From assembly GCA_016550405.1 (NCBI GenBank), contig JABXGX010000093.1:1-13595 (forward strand): 13,595 nt of DNA, in the 5' to 3' direction. Positions 7,342 to 13,525 of this stretch are shown piece by piece. The notes beneath the pieces were generated by a model that was not told where the DNA came from, ran no database searches, and saw only the letters and a program-made list of their open reading frames with translations. The translations under genes were made by a program, and so were the position numbers. The number at the start of each line of letters is the position of its first letter. The stretch's first letter is position 1. The stretch comes from an archaeon. GTDB lineage: Archaea; Asgardarchaeota; Hermodarchaeia; Hermodarchaeales; Hermodarchaeaceae.

Positions 7342-7357
7342 AAGGTGAACTCTGACG
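7342..7357 (+). promoter_or_regulatory. Shine-Dalgarno site preceding non-canonical start candidates of rps27ae
   Basis: AAGGTGA lies at 7342-7348. Its last three bases form the in-frame stop TGA (7346-7348), so translation must begin after it. The next codons are ACT, CTG (7352) and ACG (7355). CTG is three bases from the site and ACG six; other sites in this window have spacings of five to eight. Confidence 0.6.
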
Positions 7358-7537
7358 ACAAAACCCCATGAATATTACTCAGTTAAAAAGGATGGGAAAC
7401 TCGAACGCAAACGAAGGTCCTGCCCCCGTTGTGGTGAAGGTACCTTCATGGCCGAACATCGTAATCGATTCCACTGCGGTAGCTGTGGCTTTACGGAATA
7501 TAAACACTCCACAAAGGAAAAGGAGAAAGAAACTTAG
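7352..7537 (+). CDS. rps27ae: Ribosomal protein S27ae (eS31), zinc ribbon, non-canonical start
   Basis: This 61-residue small-subunit protein reads TTKPHEYYSVKKDGKLERK, then a zinc ribbon CPRC...CGSC with the family pattern (CPRCGEGTFMAEHRNRFHC, GFTEYK), and ends with a charged KEKEKET tail. It is the archaeal counterpart of the eukaryotic protein that is made as a ubiquitin fusion; no ubiquitin is attached here. It sits directly after S24e, as in many archaea. No ATG, GTG or TTG occurs in frame between the stop at 7346-7348 and the first zinc ligands; the only in-frame ATG lies inside the ribbon. CTG 7352 or ACG 7355 must be used, or the sequence carries an error. Coordinates take CTG. It is small and easily missed by gene callers. 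Confidence 0.85.
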   Translation: MTTKPHEYYSVKKDGKLERKRRSCPRCGEGTFMAEHRNRFHCGSCGFTEYKHSTKEKEKET

Positions 7538-7621
7538 ACCTTTAGACCCAATAAGCACTGTGTGGTCATTACCGTCACATCCAATAAGAATTAACTTGAT
7601 ATTAGGTTTGGATAAATCACA
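7538..7621 (+). promoter_or_regulatory. Possible promoter for kae1-bud32-pyrophosphatase
   Basis: This 84-base AT-rich spacer has no Shine-Dalgarno site before the kae1 ATG at 7622. A TATA-like TTGATATTA at 7596-7604 is centred about 22 bases upstream, which would fit a leaderless or nearly leaderless mRNA. The call is weak. Confidence 0.3.
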
Positions 7622-8608
7622 ATGGCCGTTCTTGGGATTGAAAGTACTGCACACACGCTAGGCATCGGCATCGTCGACGCTTCGGGGCAAATACTAGCGA
7701 ATGTCAAATCCGTATATACCCCCCAAGAGGGCGGCATTCACCCTCGAGAGGCGGCTGAGCACCACCAGAAAAAAGTACTCGATGTGCTACAGGCCGCCTT
7801 TGAGCAATCTAGCCTTCTCCCCACCCAACTAGATGGCATTGCATTTTCCCAAGGGCCAGGTTTGCCGCCTGCCCTCCGAATTGGCGCGGTTCTTGCCCGA
7901 AGTCTGGCAAAAAGCCTGAATGTTCCTCTGCTCGGTGTCAACCATTGTGTTGCCCACATTGAACAAGCCCGCTTCTTTACTGAAGCCAAGCAACCTCTTG
8001 TAATTTATCTGTCAGGTGGCAATACTCAGATCACCACTCTTGCCGCTCATCGGTATCGAATTTTCGGAGAAACCCTCGATATTGCTCTTGGCAACATGCT
8101 TGATATGTTTGCGCGGGAAGCTAATCTCGCACACCCCGGCGGTCCCAAAATCGAACAACTAGCAAAACAAGCAAAGAATGGATACCACGCCTTACCCTAT
8201 ACTGTGAAGGGCATGGATTTAGCCTTCTCCGGACTCTTAACTGCAGCAAAGCATCTACGTGATAATGGTGTTTCTCTCGAGGAAGTCTGTTATAGTCTTC
8301 AAGAAACTGCCTTTTCTATGGTTGCTGAGGTATCCGAACGGGCTTTAGCTCATACTCAATGCAATGAAATGATCGTCACAGGTGGAGTCGCCGCTAACTC
8401 TCGTCTTAAAGAAATGCTACAAATCGTTGCAGAAGAACACGCAGCCCGGTTTGATTCAGTTCCTCCTAAATACGCAGGTGATAATGGTACAATGATTGCC
8501 TACAATGGGTTGCTCTTATTGCAATCGGGAGGACGGACCTCGATCTCTGAAAGCGTAATTTTACCCAAGTGGCGATTAGATCAAGTTGATATTCCTTGGG
8601 AGGCATGA
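7622..8608 (+). CDS. kae1: Kae1 (tRNA N6-threonylcarbamoyladenosine transferase, KEOPS catalytic subunit)
   Basis: Kae1 transfers the threonylcarbamoyl group to A37 of ANN-decoding tRNAs within the KEOPS complex. The 328 residues match archaeal Kae1 in length. Motifs seen: VLGIESTAHTLGIGIVD at the N-terminus, FSQGPGLPPALRIG (75-88), the metal site NHCVAHIE (His 108 and 112), YLSGGNTQ (129-136), LDIALGNMLDMFARE with HPGGPKIE (about 152-178), VTGGVAANSRL and DNGTMIAYNG (Asp near 288). The N-terminal GIES replaces the GIEG common in archaea, a conservative change. The start is ATG 7622. In some euryarchaea Kae1 and Bud32 are one fused protein; here they are separate, with eight bases between kae1's stop and the bud32 ATG. 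Confidence 0.96.
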   Translation: MAVLGIESTAHTLGIGIVDASGQILANVKSVYTPQEGGIHPREAAEHHQKKVLDVLQAAFEQSSLLPTQLDGIAFSQGPGLPPALRIGAVLARSLAKSLNVPLLGVNHCVAHIEQARFFTEAKQPLVIYLSGGNTQITTLAAHRYRIFGETLDIALGNMLDMFAREANLAHPGGPKIEQLAKQAKNGYHALPYTVKGMDLAFSGLLTAAKHLRDNGVSLEEVCYSLQETAFSMVAEVSERALAHTQCNEMIVTGGVAANSRLKEMLQIVAEEHAARFDSVPPKYAGDNGTMIAYNGLLLLQSGGRTSISESVILPKWRLDQVDIPWEA

Positions 8609-8615
8609 ATCCCCG

Positions 8616-9257
8616 ATGTCCAAACTAATCGCTAAAGGCGCGGAAGCATCCCTTTATCTCGAGAGCTTTTATGGACATCCTGTTATTCGAAAACATCGTC
8701 GTCCTAAACCGTATCGACTTCCCCAACTTGATTCCAAACTTCGCGGGGAACGTACCATTCGTGAAGCCCGCTTACTTTCTGCAGCGCGTCAAATCGGTGT
8801 AGCCACGCCTGTACTCTATCAAGTTGATGTGGATTCTGCAACTATTATCATGGAATTTATCGATGGCGATCGAGTGAAAGAAGTGGTCCCCGAAATGCCA
8901 CCAGCCAAGCGACGCAAACTGTTCCAAGAAATCGGCAAATCTGTTGGAAACCTACATGGTCATGAAATAGCTCATGGCGACTTGACCACCTCTAATATGC
9001 TCATGCGCAATTCGCAGTGCATCTATTTCATTGACTTTGGGTTAGCTCAGAACACACAAAATATCGAAGATTTTGGAACGGATATCCACCTACTGCGTCG
9101 AGTGCTTCTTAGTACCCATTACCCGCACTGGGAACACTGTTATAAGGCATTTCAAGAAGGGTATCGCACCACATTTGGAAAAACCAGTGATGACGTGTTC
9201 CGTAAAGTAGAAGCGATTGAAAGTCGAGGACGATACATTACTGAGAGAATCCGGTGA
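8616..9257 (+). CDS. bud32: Bud32 (KEOPS atypical kinase/ATPase)
   Basis: Bud32 is the small RIO-like kinase of KEOPS that activates Kae1, probably as an ATPase. It has 213 residues from ATG 8616. Motifs: KGAEASLYL replacing the glycine loop (7-15), Lys in VIRKHRRPKPYR (about 26), Glu in REARLL (about 50), HGDLTTSNML (120-129) and IDFGLA (139-144). The basic C-terminal segment SRGRYITERIR is the usual Bud32 tail. GGGAGG (8598-8603) lies 12 bases upstream, a rather long spacing; an ATG at 8605 that overlaps the kae1 stop is out of frame. The stop overlaps the ribosome-binding site of the pyrophosphatase gene, so kae1, bud32 and that gene look like one operon. Confidence 0.95.
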   Translation: MSKLIAKGAEASLYLESFYGHPVIRKHRRPKPYRLPQLDSKLRGERTIREARLLSAARQIGVATPVLYQVDVDSATIIMEFIDGDRVKEVVPEMPPAKRRKLFQEIGKSVGNLHGHEIAHGDLTTSNMLMRNSQCIYFIDFGLAQNTQNIEDFGTDIHLLRRVLLSTHYPHWEHCYKAFQEGYRTTFGKTSDDVFRKVEAIESRGRYITERIR

Positions 9258-9262
9258 ATTGC

Positions 9263-9841
9263 ATGCCACAACCTCTTCTTTTGTTTGTTACTGGCAACAA
9301 AAACAAATTCGCAGAAGCACAAAAAATCACAAAACGGGCTGGTATCCGTATTGAGCAATTTCGTGAACGGCCAACCGAAATCCAATCCAGCTCGTTACGC
9401 GACATTGCTCGCCATAGTTGCCAGGAGGTCCTCAAACAAATACAGCAGCCACTCTTCGTCGAAGATGCGGGCATGTTCATTAATCGGTTCAATGGTTTTC
9501 CGGGACCATATTCCTCCTATGTTTTGAAAACGGTTAACAACTCCGGACTCCTCAAACTCATGGAGGGCGAGAAGAATCGCGTCGCGGTATTTCGCAGCGT
9601 GATTGCTTATGGCGAACCTGGTCGTGAAATCCAGCTGTTCGAAGGAGAAACTCGAGGTACCATTTCCCATCGACTTCGTGGAACCGAATGGGGGTTTGAC
9701 CCGATTTTTATCCCCGATGAAGGGGATGGATCCACATATGCCGAGATGCCTAATGACATGAAAAACCGCATCTCTCATCGAGCCAAATCCTTAGCCAAGT
9801 TTGTCCAATGGTACCTGAAATACGGTCCAAAGACCACATAA
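9263..9841 (+). CDS. ITP/XTP pyrophosphatase (HAM1/RdgB family)
   Basis: This house-cleaning enzyme hydrolyses (d)ITP and XTP to monophosphates and keeps deaminated purines out of nucleic acids. Length is 192 residues, typical. Motifs: FVTGNKNKFAEAQKI at the N-terminus, the metal site FVEDAGMFI (family usual EDSG), FPGPYSSYV, the substrate segment GTEWGFDPIFIP and SHRAKSLAKF near the end. ATG at 9263 is chosen because GGTGA (9253-9257) lies five bases before it; the in-frame GTG at 9254 is inside that site. It is last in the kae1-bud32 unit and is followed by T-tracts and a decayed transposon gene. Confidence 0.94.
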   Translation: MPQPLLLFVTGNKNKFAEAQKITKRAGIRIEQFRERPTEIQSSSLRDIARHSCQEVLKQIQQPLFVEDAGMFINRFNGFPGPYSSYVLKTVNNSGLLKLMEGEKNRVAVFRSVIAYGEPGREIQLFEGETRGTISHRLRGTEWGFDPIFIPDEGDGSTYAEMPNDMKNRISHRAKSLAKFVQWYLKYGPKTT

Positions 9842-9880
9842 CGGGGATTTTCTTCGCGTATTTTTAACGCTATTTTAATG
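9842..9880 (+). terminator. Oligo-T termination region after the kae1 unit
   Basis: Three T runs (GATTTTCTT, GTATTTTTAA and CTATTTTAA) follow the pyrophosphatase stop within 40 bases, with a small GCGT/ACGC hairpin (9856-9859 with 9867-9870) between them. This is the pattern of archaeal T-rich terminators. Part of it could instead be the left end of the transposon remnant. Confidence 0.4.
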
Positions 9881-9897
9881 AAACGAATTATGCTGAA

Positions 9898-10505
9898 ATG
9901 AATATTCATAAGGAGTAAAGACTGAGCTAAAGCTGAATGAAAGGCAAAAAAGGTTATGCAGAAGACATGCAGATTGTGCTCGGTTTGCATACAATTGGGG
10001 ATTACTTAGAAAAATTACCAAGGACAAAGAAACCGGGTCTCAGATTAGTGCGATTGATCTTCACAAAGAGCTGAATCAACTTAAGAAAACGCATTACAAG
10101 TGGATGTATGAAGTTTCAAAATGACCTCCCCAAGAAGCGCTACGAAATCTTGACAAGGCATTTAAGCACTTTTTTCAACGTATTCAAAGGGGTGAGAAAC
10201 CGGCGTTTCCAAAATTTAAATCGAGAAAACGGGGTGGACTCAATTTAGTACCTAGGTTTTATCCATCCCAAAGATGTTCACATTGAGGCTTGATTAAAAA
10301 GAAACTCGCCTTGTCAACAAGAATTTATCAGTGCAAAAACGGCGGATTAGAAATTGATCGTGATTTCAATGCAAGTTAAAATTTAGAACTAGTCGCCGCG
10401 AGTCCCACGGAGACGATAAATGCCTATTTAAAGATGGAAGATGACAGCCTTCGGGCAATGCCATCAATGATGTAGGAACCGAGTAGGAGTTCAAATGACC
10501 TCTAG
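9898..10505 (+). pseudogene. tnpB: Decayed TnpB (IS200/IS605-group RNA-guided nuclease) with internal deletion
   Basis: From 9912 to 10505 one frame reads as TnpB with gaps. The N-terminus is VKTELKLNERQKRLC then RFAYNWGLLRK; the middle is QISAIDLHKELNQLKK, PPQEALRNLDKAFKHFFQR and GEKPAFPKFKSRKR. At 10241-10256 it jumps to the C-terminal part VPRFYPSQRCSH, STRIYQCKNGGLEIDRDFNAS. About half of a normal TnpB of near 400 residues is missing, including the first RuvC catalytic segments. In-frame stops lie at 10122, 10284, 10377 and 10473, and a +1 or -1 shift near 9915 separates the likely ATG at 9898 (MNIHKE). The zinc ribbon has lost two of four cysteines, one to a stop and one to Gly. No intact TnpA is nearby. 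It is clearly dead. Confidence 0.88.
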
Positions 10506-10614
10506 AGGAATCGGGGGACGGATAGAATTAAATAGCGTTGTCTATTTCTGCTCTCCGGTGCTCTGCACCTAAACGTCCTGTTCATATAGGATAATCATCA
10601 AATTGGTGTATTGA
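10506..10614 (+). other. Spacer between TnpB remnant and rps15: possible transposon right end and rps15 promoter
   Basis: No gene is seen here. CCTCTAGAGG at 10499-10508 is a perfect palindrome at the remnant's end. GGTGC-TCT-GCACC at 10557-10569 is a five-pair hairpin that could be the subterminal hairpin of an IS605-type right end. A TATA-like TTCATATAGG at 10581-10590 and GGTG at 10605-10608, six bases before the ATG, probably serve rps15. All calls are by eye. Confidence 0.35.
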
Positions 10615-11070
10615 ATGGCTCGAATGCATTCGCCCCGAAAGGGCAGGTCTCATTCTAAACGTCCAATTCGACTGGAAACTCCCGATTGGTGTCAACGGAC
10701 ACCGGAAGAAGTCGAAGAGCTAGTGGTGAAACTAGCTAAGGAAGGCCACCAACCCTCCATGATTGGGCTTAAACTTCGGGACCAGTATGGTATCCCGCTT
10801 ACCAAGGCAATTACGGGAAAAACCATCACCCAGATTCTCAATGAGAATGAGCAAGCGCTTCGAGTTCCTGAAGATCTCTTTCACCTCATAAGTCGGGCCA
10901 TTACCCTTCGACGACATCTGGAAGAGTCGAAAAAGGACCTACACTCTCGATATGGGCTTCGGCTAATTGAAAGTAAAATTCGACGCCTAGTGAAATATTA
11001 CCGTCGACGAGGTATTCTTCCTCAAGACTGGAAATACACACCAGAGCAGGCCGCGCTCCTCATTCGCTAG
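10615..11070 (+). CDS. rps15: Ribosomal protein S15 (uS15), archaeal/eukaryotic type
   Basis: This 151-residue protein of the small-subunit platform has the archaeal/eukaryotic N-terminal extension ([17 protein letters not shown], then [20 protein letters not shown]) before the bacterial-type core ([38 protein letters not shown]). [15 protein letters not shown] is diagnostic of the archaeal form. Start is ATG 10615 with GGTG six bases upstream. The TnpB remnant now separates it from the kae1 unit. It is followed 26 bases later by the DHH gene, a common archaeal arrangement. Nothing is unusual in the protein. Confidence 0.96.
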   Translation: MARMHSPRKGRSHSKRPIRLETPDWCQRTPEEVEELVVKLAKEGHQPSMIGLKLRDQYGIPLTKAITGKTITQILNENEQALRVPEDLFHLISRAITLRRHLEESKKDLHSRYGLRLIESKIRRLVKYYRRRGILPQDWKYTPEQAALLIR

Positions 11071-11096
11071 GCGTAGAGGATTGTTGGCTGATTTCC

Positions 11097-12593
11097 TTGA
11101 CAAAAGATTTAGACCGCCTTTTAGAAGCTGCGGATTCGGCTGCTGGTCAAATCAATGACTGGATTGAAGCGAGCGAACCCATATTTGTCACATCCCACCT
11201 TGATGCTGATGGGCTTTCTGCGGCTGGCATCATCGGCTCAGCTCTGAATCGTCGAAATGCAGCATTTCAACTTCGGATTACCCGTCAGCTTGACCAACTC
11301 TTTTTGTCAGAATTAGGTACTGGTGGTCGACAACATCTCATTTTCTGTGATATAGGCAGCGGACAGCTACCACTAATTGAAGAGTCATTGAGTGATACAG
11401 AGATAACTATCTTAGATCATCATCCTCCTCACAAACAGAAACTAGCCTCTAATATCCGTCAAGTCAACCCACATGAATGGGGGTTTGATGCGACATTTGA
11501 GATATCAGGGGCAGGTGTAGCCTATCTCGTAGCCCGACATCTGGGTGGCTCAAATGAAGACTTAGCTGGACTAGCTGTCGTTGGAGCACTAGGCGATATT
11601 CAAGATCGTGGGAAACAGCATGATCTTGTAGGGCTGAACCGAGAAATCATCGTTGAAGATGCCATCGCAAGTGGAGTCCTCGACCACTCCATCGATATGC
11701 GCATTTTCGGACGCGAAACTCGCCCCATTCATATAGCCCTCCAATATAGTAGCGATCCCTATATTCCCGGTATTAGCAACGACCCAGAAGGGGCTCTAAA
11801 TTTTCTTGCTGACCTCGACATTGACCTGCGAGATGGTGAAGAATGGCGAACCATCGCCTCCCTCTCAAAGGAAGAAAAACGAAAACTCAACTCTGAACTT
11901 GTCACATATATGCTCAAACAGAATATACCTCCACGGGAAGCTCAATCGCTTATCGGTGTTGTCTTTACACTCACCTGTGAAGAAAAGGGAAGCTATCTCC
12001 GAGATGCGCGGATGTTTTCAACACTCCTCAACGCAACGGGACGTTCTAACCAAGGAGGGATTGGTGTCGCTATCTGTATGGGTGACCGACAAAATCTTCT
12101 ACGTAAGGCTGAAACCATTCTCAAAGAATACCGCGAACAACTGGCTTTAGGCCTCCAATGGCTAACGGGTGATGCTGACGCAGTAACAAAGATGCAACTG
12201 ATACAAACATTTCATGCCAAAAACCGTGTCCCTGATACAATTGTCGGGTCCATCGCAGGAATGGCCCTAAACTCGCGTATTCTTGACTGGTCCAAGCCCG
12301 TTATTGCGTTTGTATATTCACGAGATGGCCGGGTTAAAGTTTCAGGACGAACGACACGACGGATTGTGGAAGCGGGGGCAGATCTTGGGCAAGCAATGAA
12401 ACAGGCAACTGAGGAAATCGGGAGTGGCTCAGAAGGAGGCGGCCACAACATCGCCGCCGGTGCCACCATTCCTCGTGGTCAAGAAGAACGATTTCTCAAA
12501 ATAATTGAGCGGATTCTTCGAAAACAGTTGGGTCGGATGAAAGAGGTCCGTGTACAACCTAATGAGAATGCGAATGAGGAAACAATTAAATAG
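11097..12593 (+). CDS. RecJ-like DHH phosphoesterase (GAN/Cdc45-related)
   Basis: The protein has 498 residues with DHH-family motifs: SHLDADGLSAAG (33-44), CDIGSGQ (84-90), DHHPPH (107-112), GALGDIQDRG (163-172), and the DHHA1 motif GGGHNIAAGATIP (about 447-459). All metal ligands look intact, so an active 5'-3' exonuclease is likely. In archaea these proteins bind GINS and the MCM helicase (GAN, related to eukaryotic Cdc45), and the gene is often beside rps15, as here. Other DHH proteins act on RNA or small phosphodiesters, so the substrate is inferred. There is no ATG start: TTG 11097 follows GGCTGA by five bases, while CTG 11088, seven bases after GAGGA (11076-11080), is an equally spaced option. 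The C-terminus ends in an Asn/Glu-rich run. Confidence 0.9.
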   Translation: MTKDLDRLLEAADSAAGQINDWIEASEPIFVTSHLDADGLSAAGIIGSALNRRNAAFQLRITRQLDQLFLSELGTGGRQHLIFCDIGSGQLPLIEESLSDTEITILDHHPPHKQKLASNIRQVNPHEWGFDATFEISGAGVAYLVARHLGGSNEDLAGLAVVGALGDIQDRGKQHDLVGLNREIIVEDAIASGVLDHSIDMRIFGRETRPIHIALQYSSDPYIPGISNDPEGALNFLADLDIDLRDGEEWRTIASLSKEEKRKLNSELVTYMLKQNIPPREAQSLIGVVFTLTCEEKGSYLRDARMFSTLLNATGRSNQGGIGVAICMGDRQNLLRKAETILKEYREQLALGLQWLTGDADAVTKMQLIQTFHAKNRVPDTIVGSIAGMALNSRILDWSKPVIAFVYSRDGRVKVSGRTTRRIVEAGADLGQAMKQATEEIGSGSEGGGHNIAAGATIPRGQEERFLKIIERILRKQLGRMKEVRVQPNENANEETIK

Positions 12594-12655
12594 CCGCGGC
12601 AGGTTTTGCCCTTCACGCTTCCCAAAAAAGACTAGAATCTGAAAGGTAACTAATT

Positions 12656-13249
12656 ATGAGTCGTCAATCTCGAGTTCGTGACAAATGGCGTGAAAAGCGC
12701 TGGTATATGATGGTTGCTCCTTCCTCCTTCGGAAACGTGGAAATTGGAGAAACCCCCGCAGCCAATGCTAAGGTGTTGGTCGGTAGACGAGTTGAAACCA
12801 CTCTCTACGCCATCTCAGGAGATTTTAATCAAATCCACATCAAACTGTTTTTTCAAATCAACGAAGTGAAAGGTGACAAAGCCTACACCCACTTTGCAGG
12901 TCATGATTTTACCCGGGATTATCTTCGAAGCCTAGTCCGCCGAGGAAGCAGTCGAATCGACGGTATTTTTGATGTGACGACAAAAGACGGCTACGAAATC
13001 CGCATCTACGCCATCGCCTTCCCAGTCCGCCGCGCTAAAACCACCCAGCAAGCAGCGATTCGTGAAGTTATGCAAAAAATCATCACCAAACGTGCTAAAC
13101 AACTCAACTTCGATGCCTTCATACAGGAATGTGTTCTTGGCAAAATCGGCAGTGACATCTACAACAAGGCTAAAACCATCTTCCCATTACGGAAGAGCGA
13201 GATCCGGAAAAGCAAGCTTCTTACCCAACCAGCCGTCGCTGCAAGCTAA
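12656..13249 (+). CDS. rps3ae: Ribosomal protein S3ae (eS1)
   Basis: This small-subunit protein of 197 residues sits at the mRNA exit side. Diagnostic parts are RDKWREKRWYMMVAPSSFG near the N-terminus, IGETPAANAKVLVGRRVETT, a beta-rich core (HIKLFFQINEVKGDKAYTHF) and GHDFTRDYLRSLVRRGSSRI. The C-terminal half matches through AKTTQQAAIREVMQKII and GKIGSDIYNKAKTIFPLRK. ATG 12656 follows AAAGGTAA (12642-12649) by six bases. The gene order S15, DHH protein, S3ae is a known archaeal cluster; in some euryarchaea a Pcc1 gene lies in this group, but the 62-base gap before this gene leaves no room for one. Confidence 0.95.
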   Translation: MSRQSRVRDKWREKRWYMMVAPSSFGNVEIGETPAANAKVLVGRRVETTLYAISGDFNQIHIKLFFQINEVKGDKAYTHFAGHDFTRDYLRSLVRRGSSRIDGIFDVTTKDGYEIRIYAIAFPVRRAKTTQQAAIREVMQKIITKRAKQLNFDAFIQECVLGKIGSDIYNKAKTIFPLRKSEIRKSKLLTQPAVAAS

Positions 13250-13300
13250 AGCTGGCATCACCACTTTTCTCTACTTTGATATTCTAGGCGACGCTTCTGA
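13250..13300 (+). terminator. T-rich region after rps3ae
   Basis: Pyrimidine-rich DNA with T runs (ACTTTTCTCTACTTTG at 13263-13278) follows the stop codon and fits a weak archaeal terminator. No strong hairpin was seen. Confidence 0.25.
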
Positions 13301-13399
13301 GGTGATATTACTCCCCTTAAGCGCGCGCATGTTATGGAGATAATAGTGGGTTTTTATAGAACCTCGGTTTCAGTAATTGTGTTTAAGTATGGGGTTTAA

Positions 13400-13421
13400 A
13401 AGCTGGGGTTAAGCTGGGGTT
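13400..13421 (+). repeat. Exact 11-base tandem repeat, two copies, in non-coding DNA
   Basis: AAGCTGGGGTT occurs at 13400-13410 and again at 13411-13421 with no gap. A weaker third relative, AAGTATGGGGTT, lies just upstream at 13385-13396. Three GGGGTT units thus lie within 37 bases. The function is unknown. The surrounding 13250-13595 holds no confident gene. Confidence 0.85.
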
Positions 13422-13435
13422 AGACTTTGGAAATT

Positions 13436-13455
13436 AAACCGACTTAAAACGGTTT
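13436..13455 (+). other. Hairpin followed by TTTT
   Basis: AAACCG (13436-13441) pairs perfectly with CGGTTT (13450-13455) around an eight-base AT-rich loop, and the T run reaches 13456. It could be a terminator-like or other structured RNA element. Six pairs are modest and chance is possible. Confidence 0.4.
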
Positions 13456-13496
13456 TCTACAAAAGCGAACCGGTAAGGCTTATTAGCAATAGAAGC

Positions 13497-13525
13497 GCGT
13501 ACTAGCGAGGGTCTGGCTAGTATGT
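13497..13525 (+). other. Ten-pair hairpin near a possible start codon
   Basis: Seven Watson-Crick pairs (TACTAGC at 13500-13506 with GCTAGTA at 13516-13522), extended by G-U, C-G and G-U pairs, enclose a nine-base loop. The loop holds GAGGGT, and the right arm holds an ATG at 13522-13524, so if a gene starts there the hairpin would cover its start codon. Confidence 0.45.

Noticed and set aside
6995..7369. 124-residue minus-strand open frame rich in Phe, Ser and Gly
   Set aside because: It is the mirror of the Lys/Glu codon-rich S24e tail, with no family resemblance and no ribosome-binding site.
7368..7661. 97-residue plus-strand open frame between S24e and kae1
   Set aside because: It overlaps S27ae in another frame and runs into kae1. 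The S27ae frame has the zinc ribbon and clear family identity.
8605..8628. ATG overlapping the kae1 stop as a bud32 start
   Set aside because: It is out of frame with Bud32 and reaches a stop after seven codons; ATG 8616 is the Bud32 start.
10122..10286. In-frame TGA codons at likely cysteine positions of TnpB, which could suggest selenocysteine
   Set aside because: The same frame also has TAA and TAG stops, a large internal deletion, a 5' frameshift and a Cys-to-Gly loss in the zinc ribbon. Decay explains all of it, and I saw no clear SECIS-like hairpin.
13464..13485. GAACCGGTAAGGCTTAT resembles the ACAGAACCCGGCTTA segment of RNase P RNA
   Set aside because: The spacing differs, and the other conserved RNase P blocks (such as GGAAGTCC) are not seen around it; probably chance.
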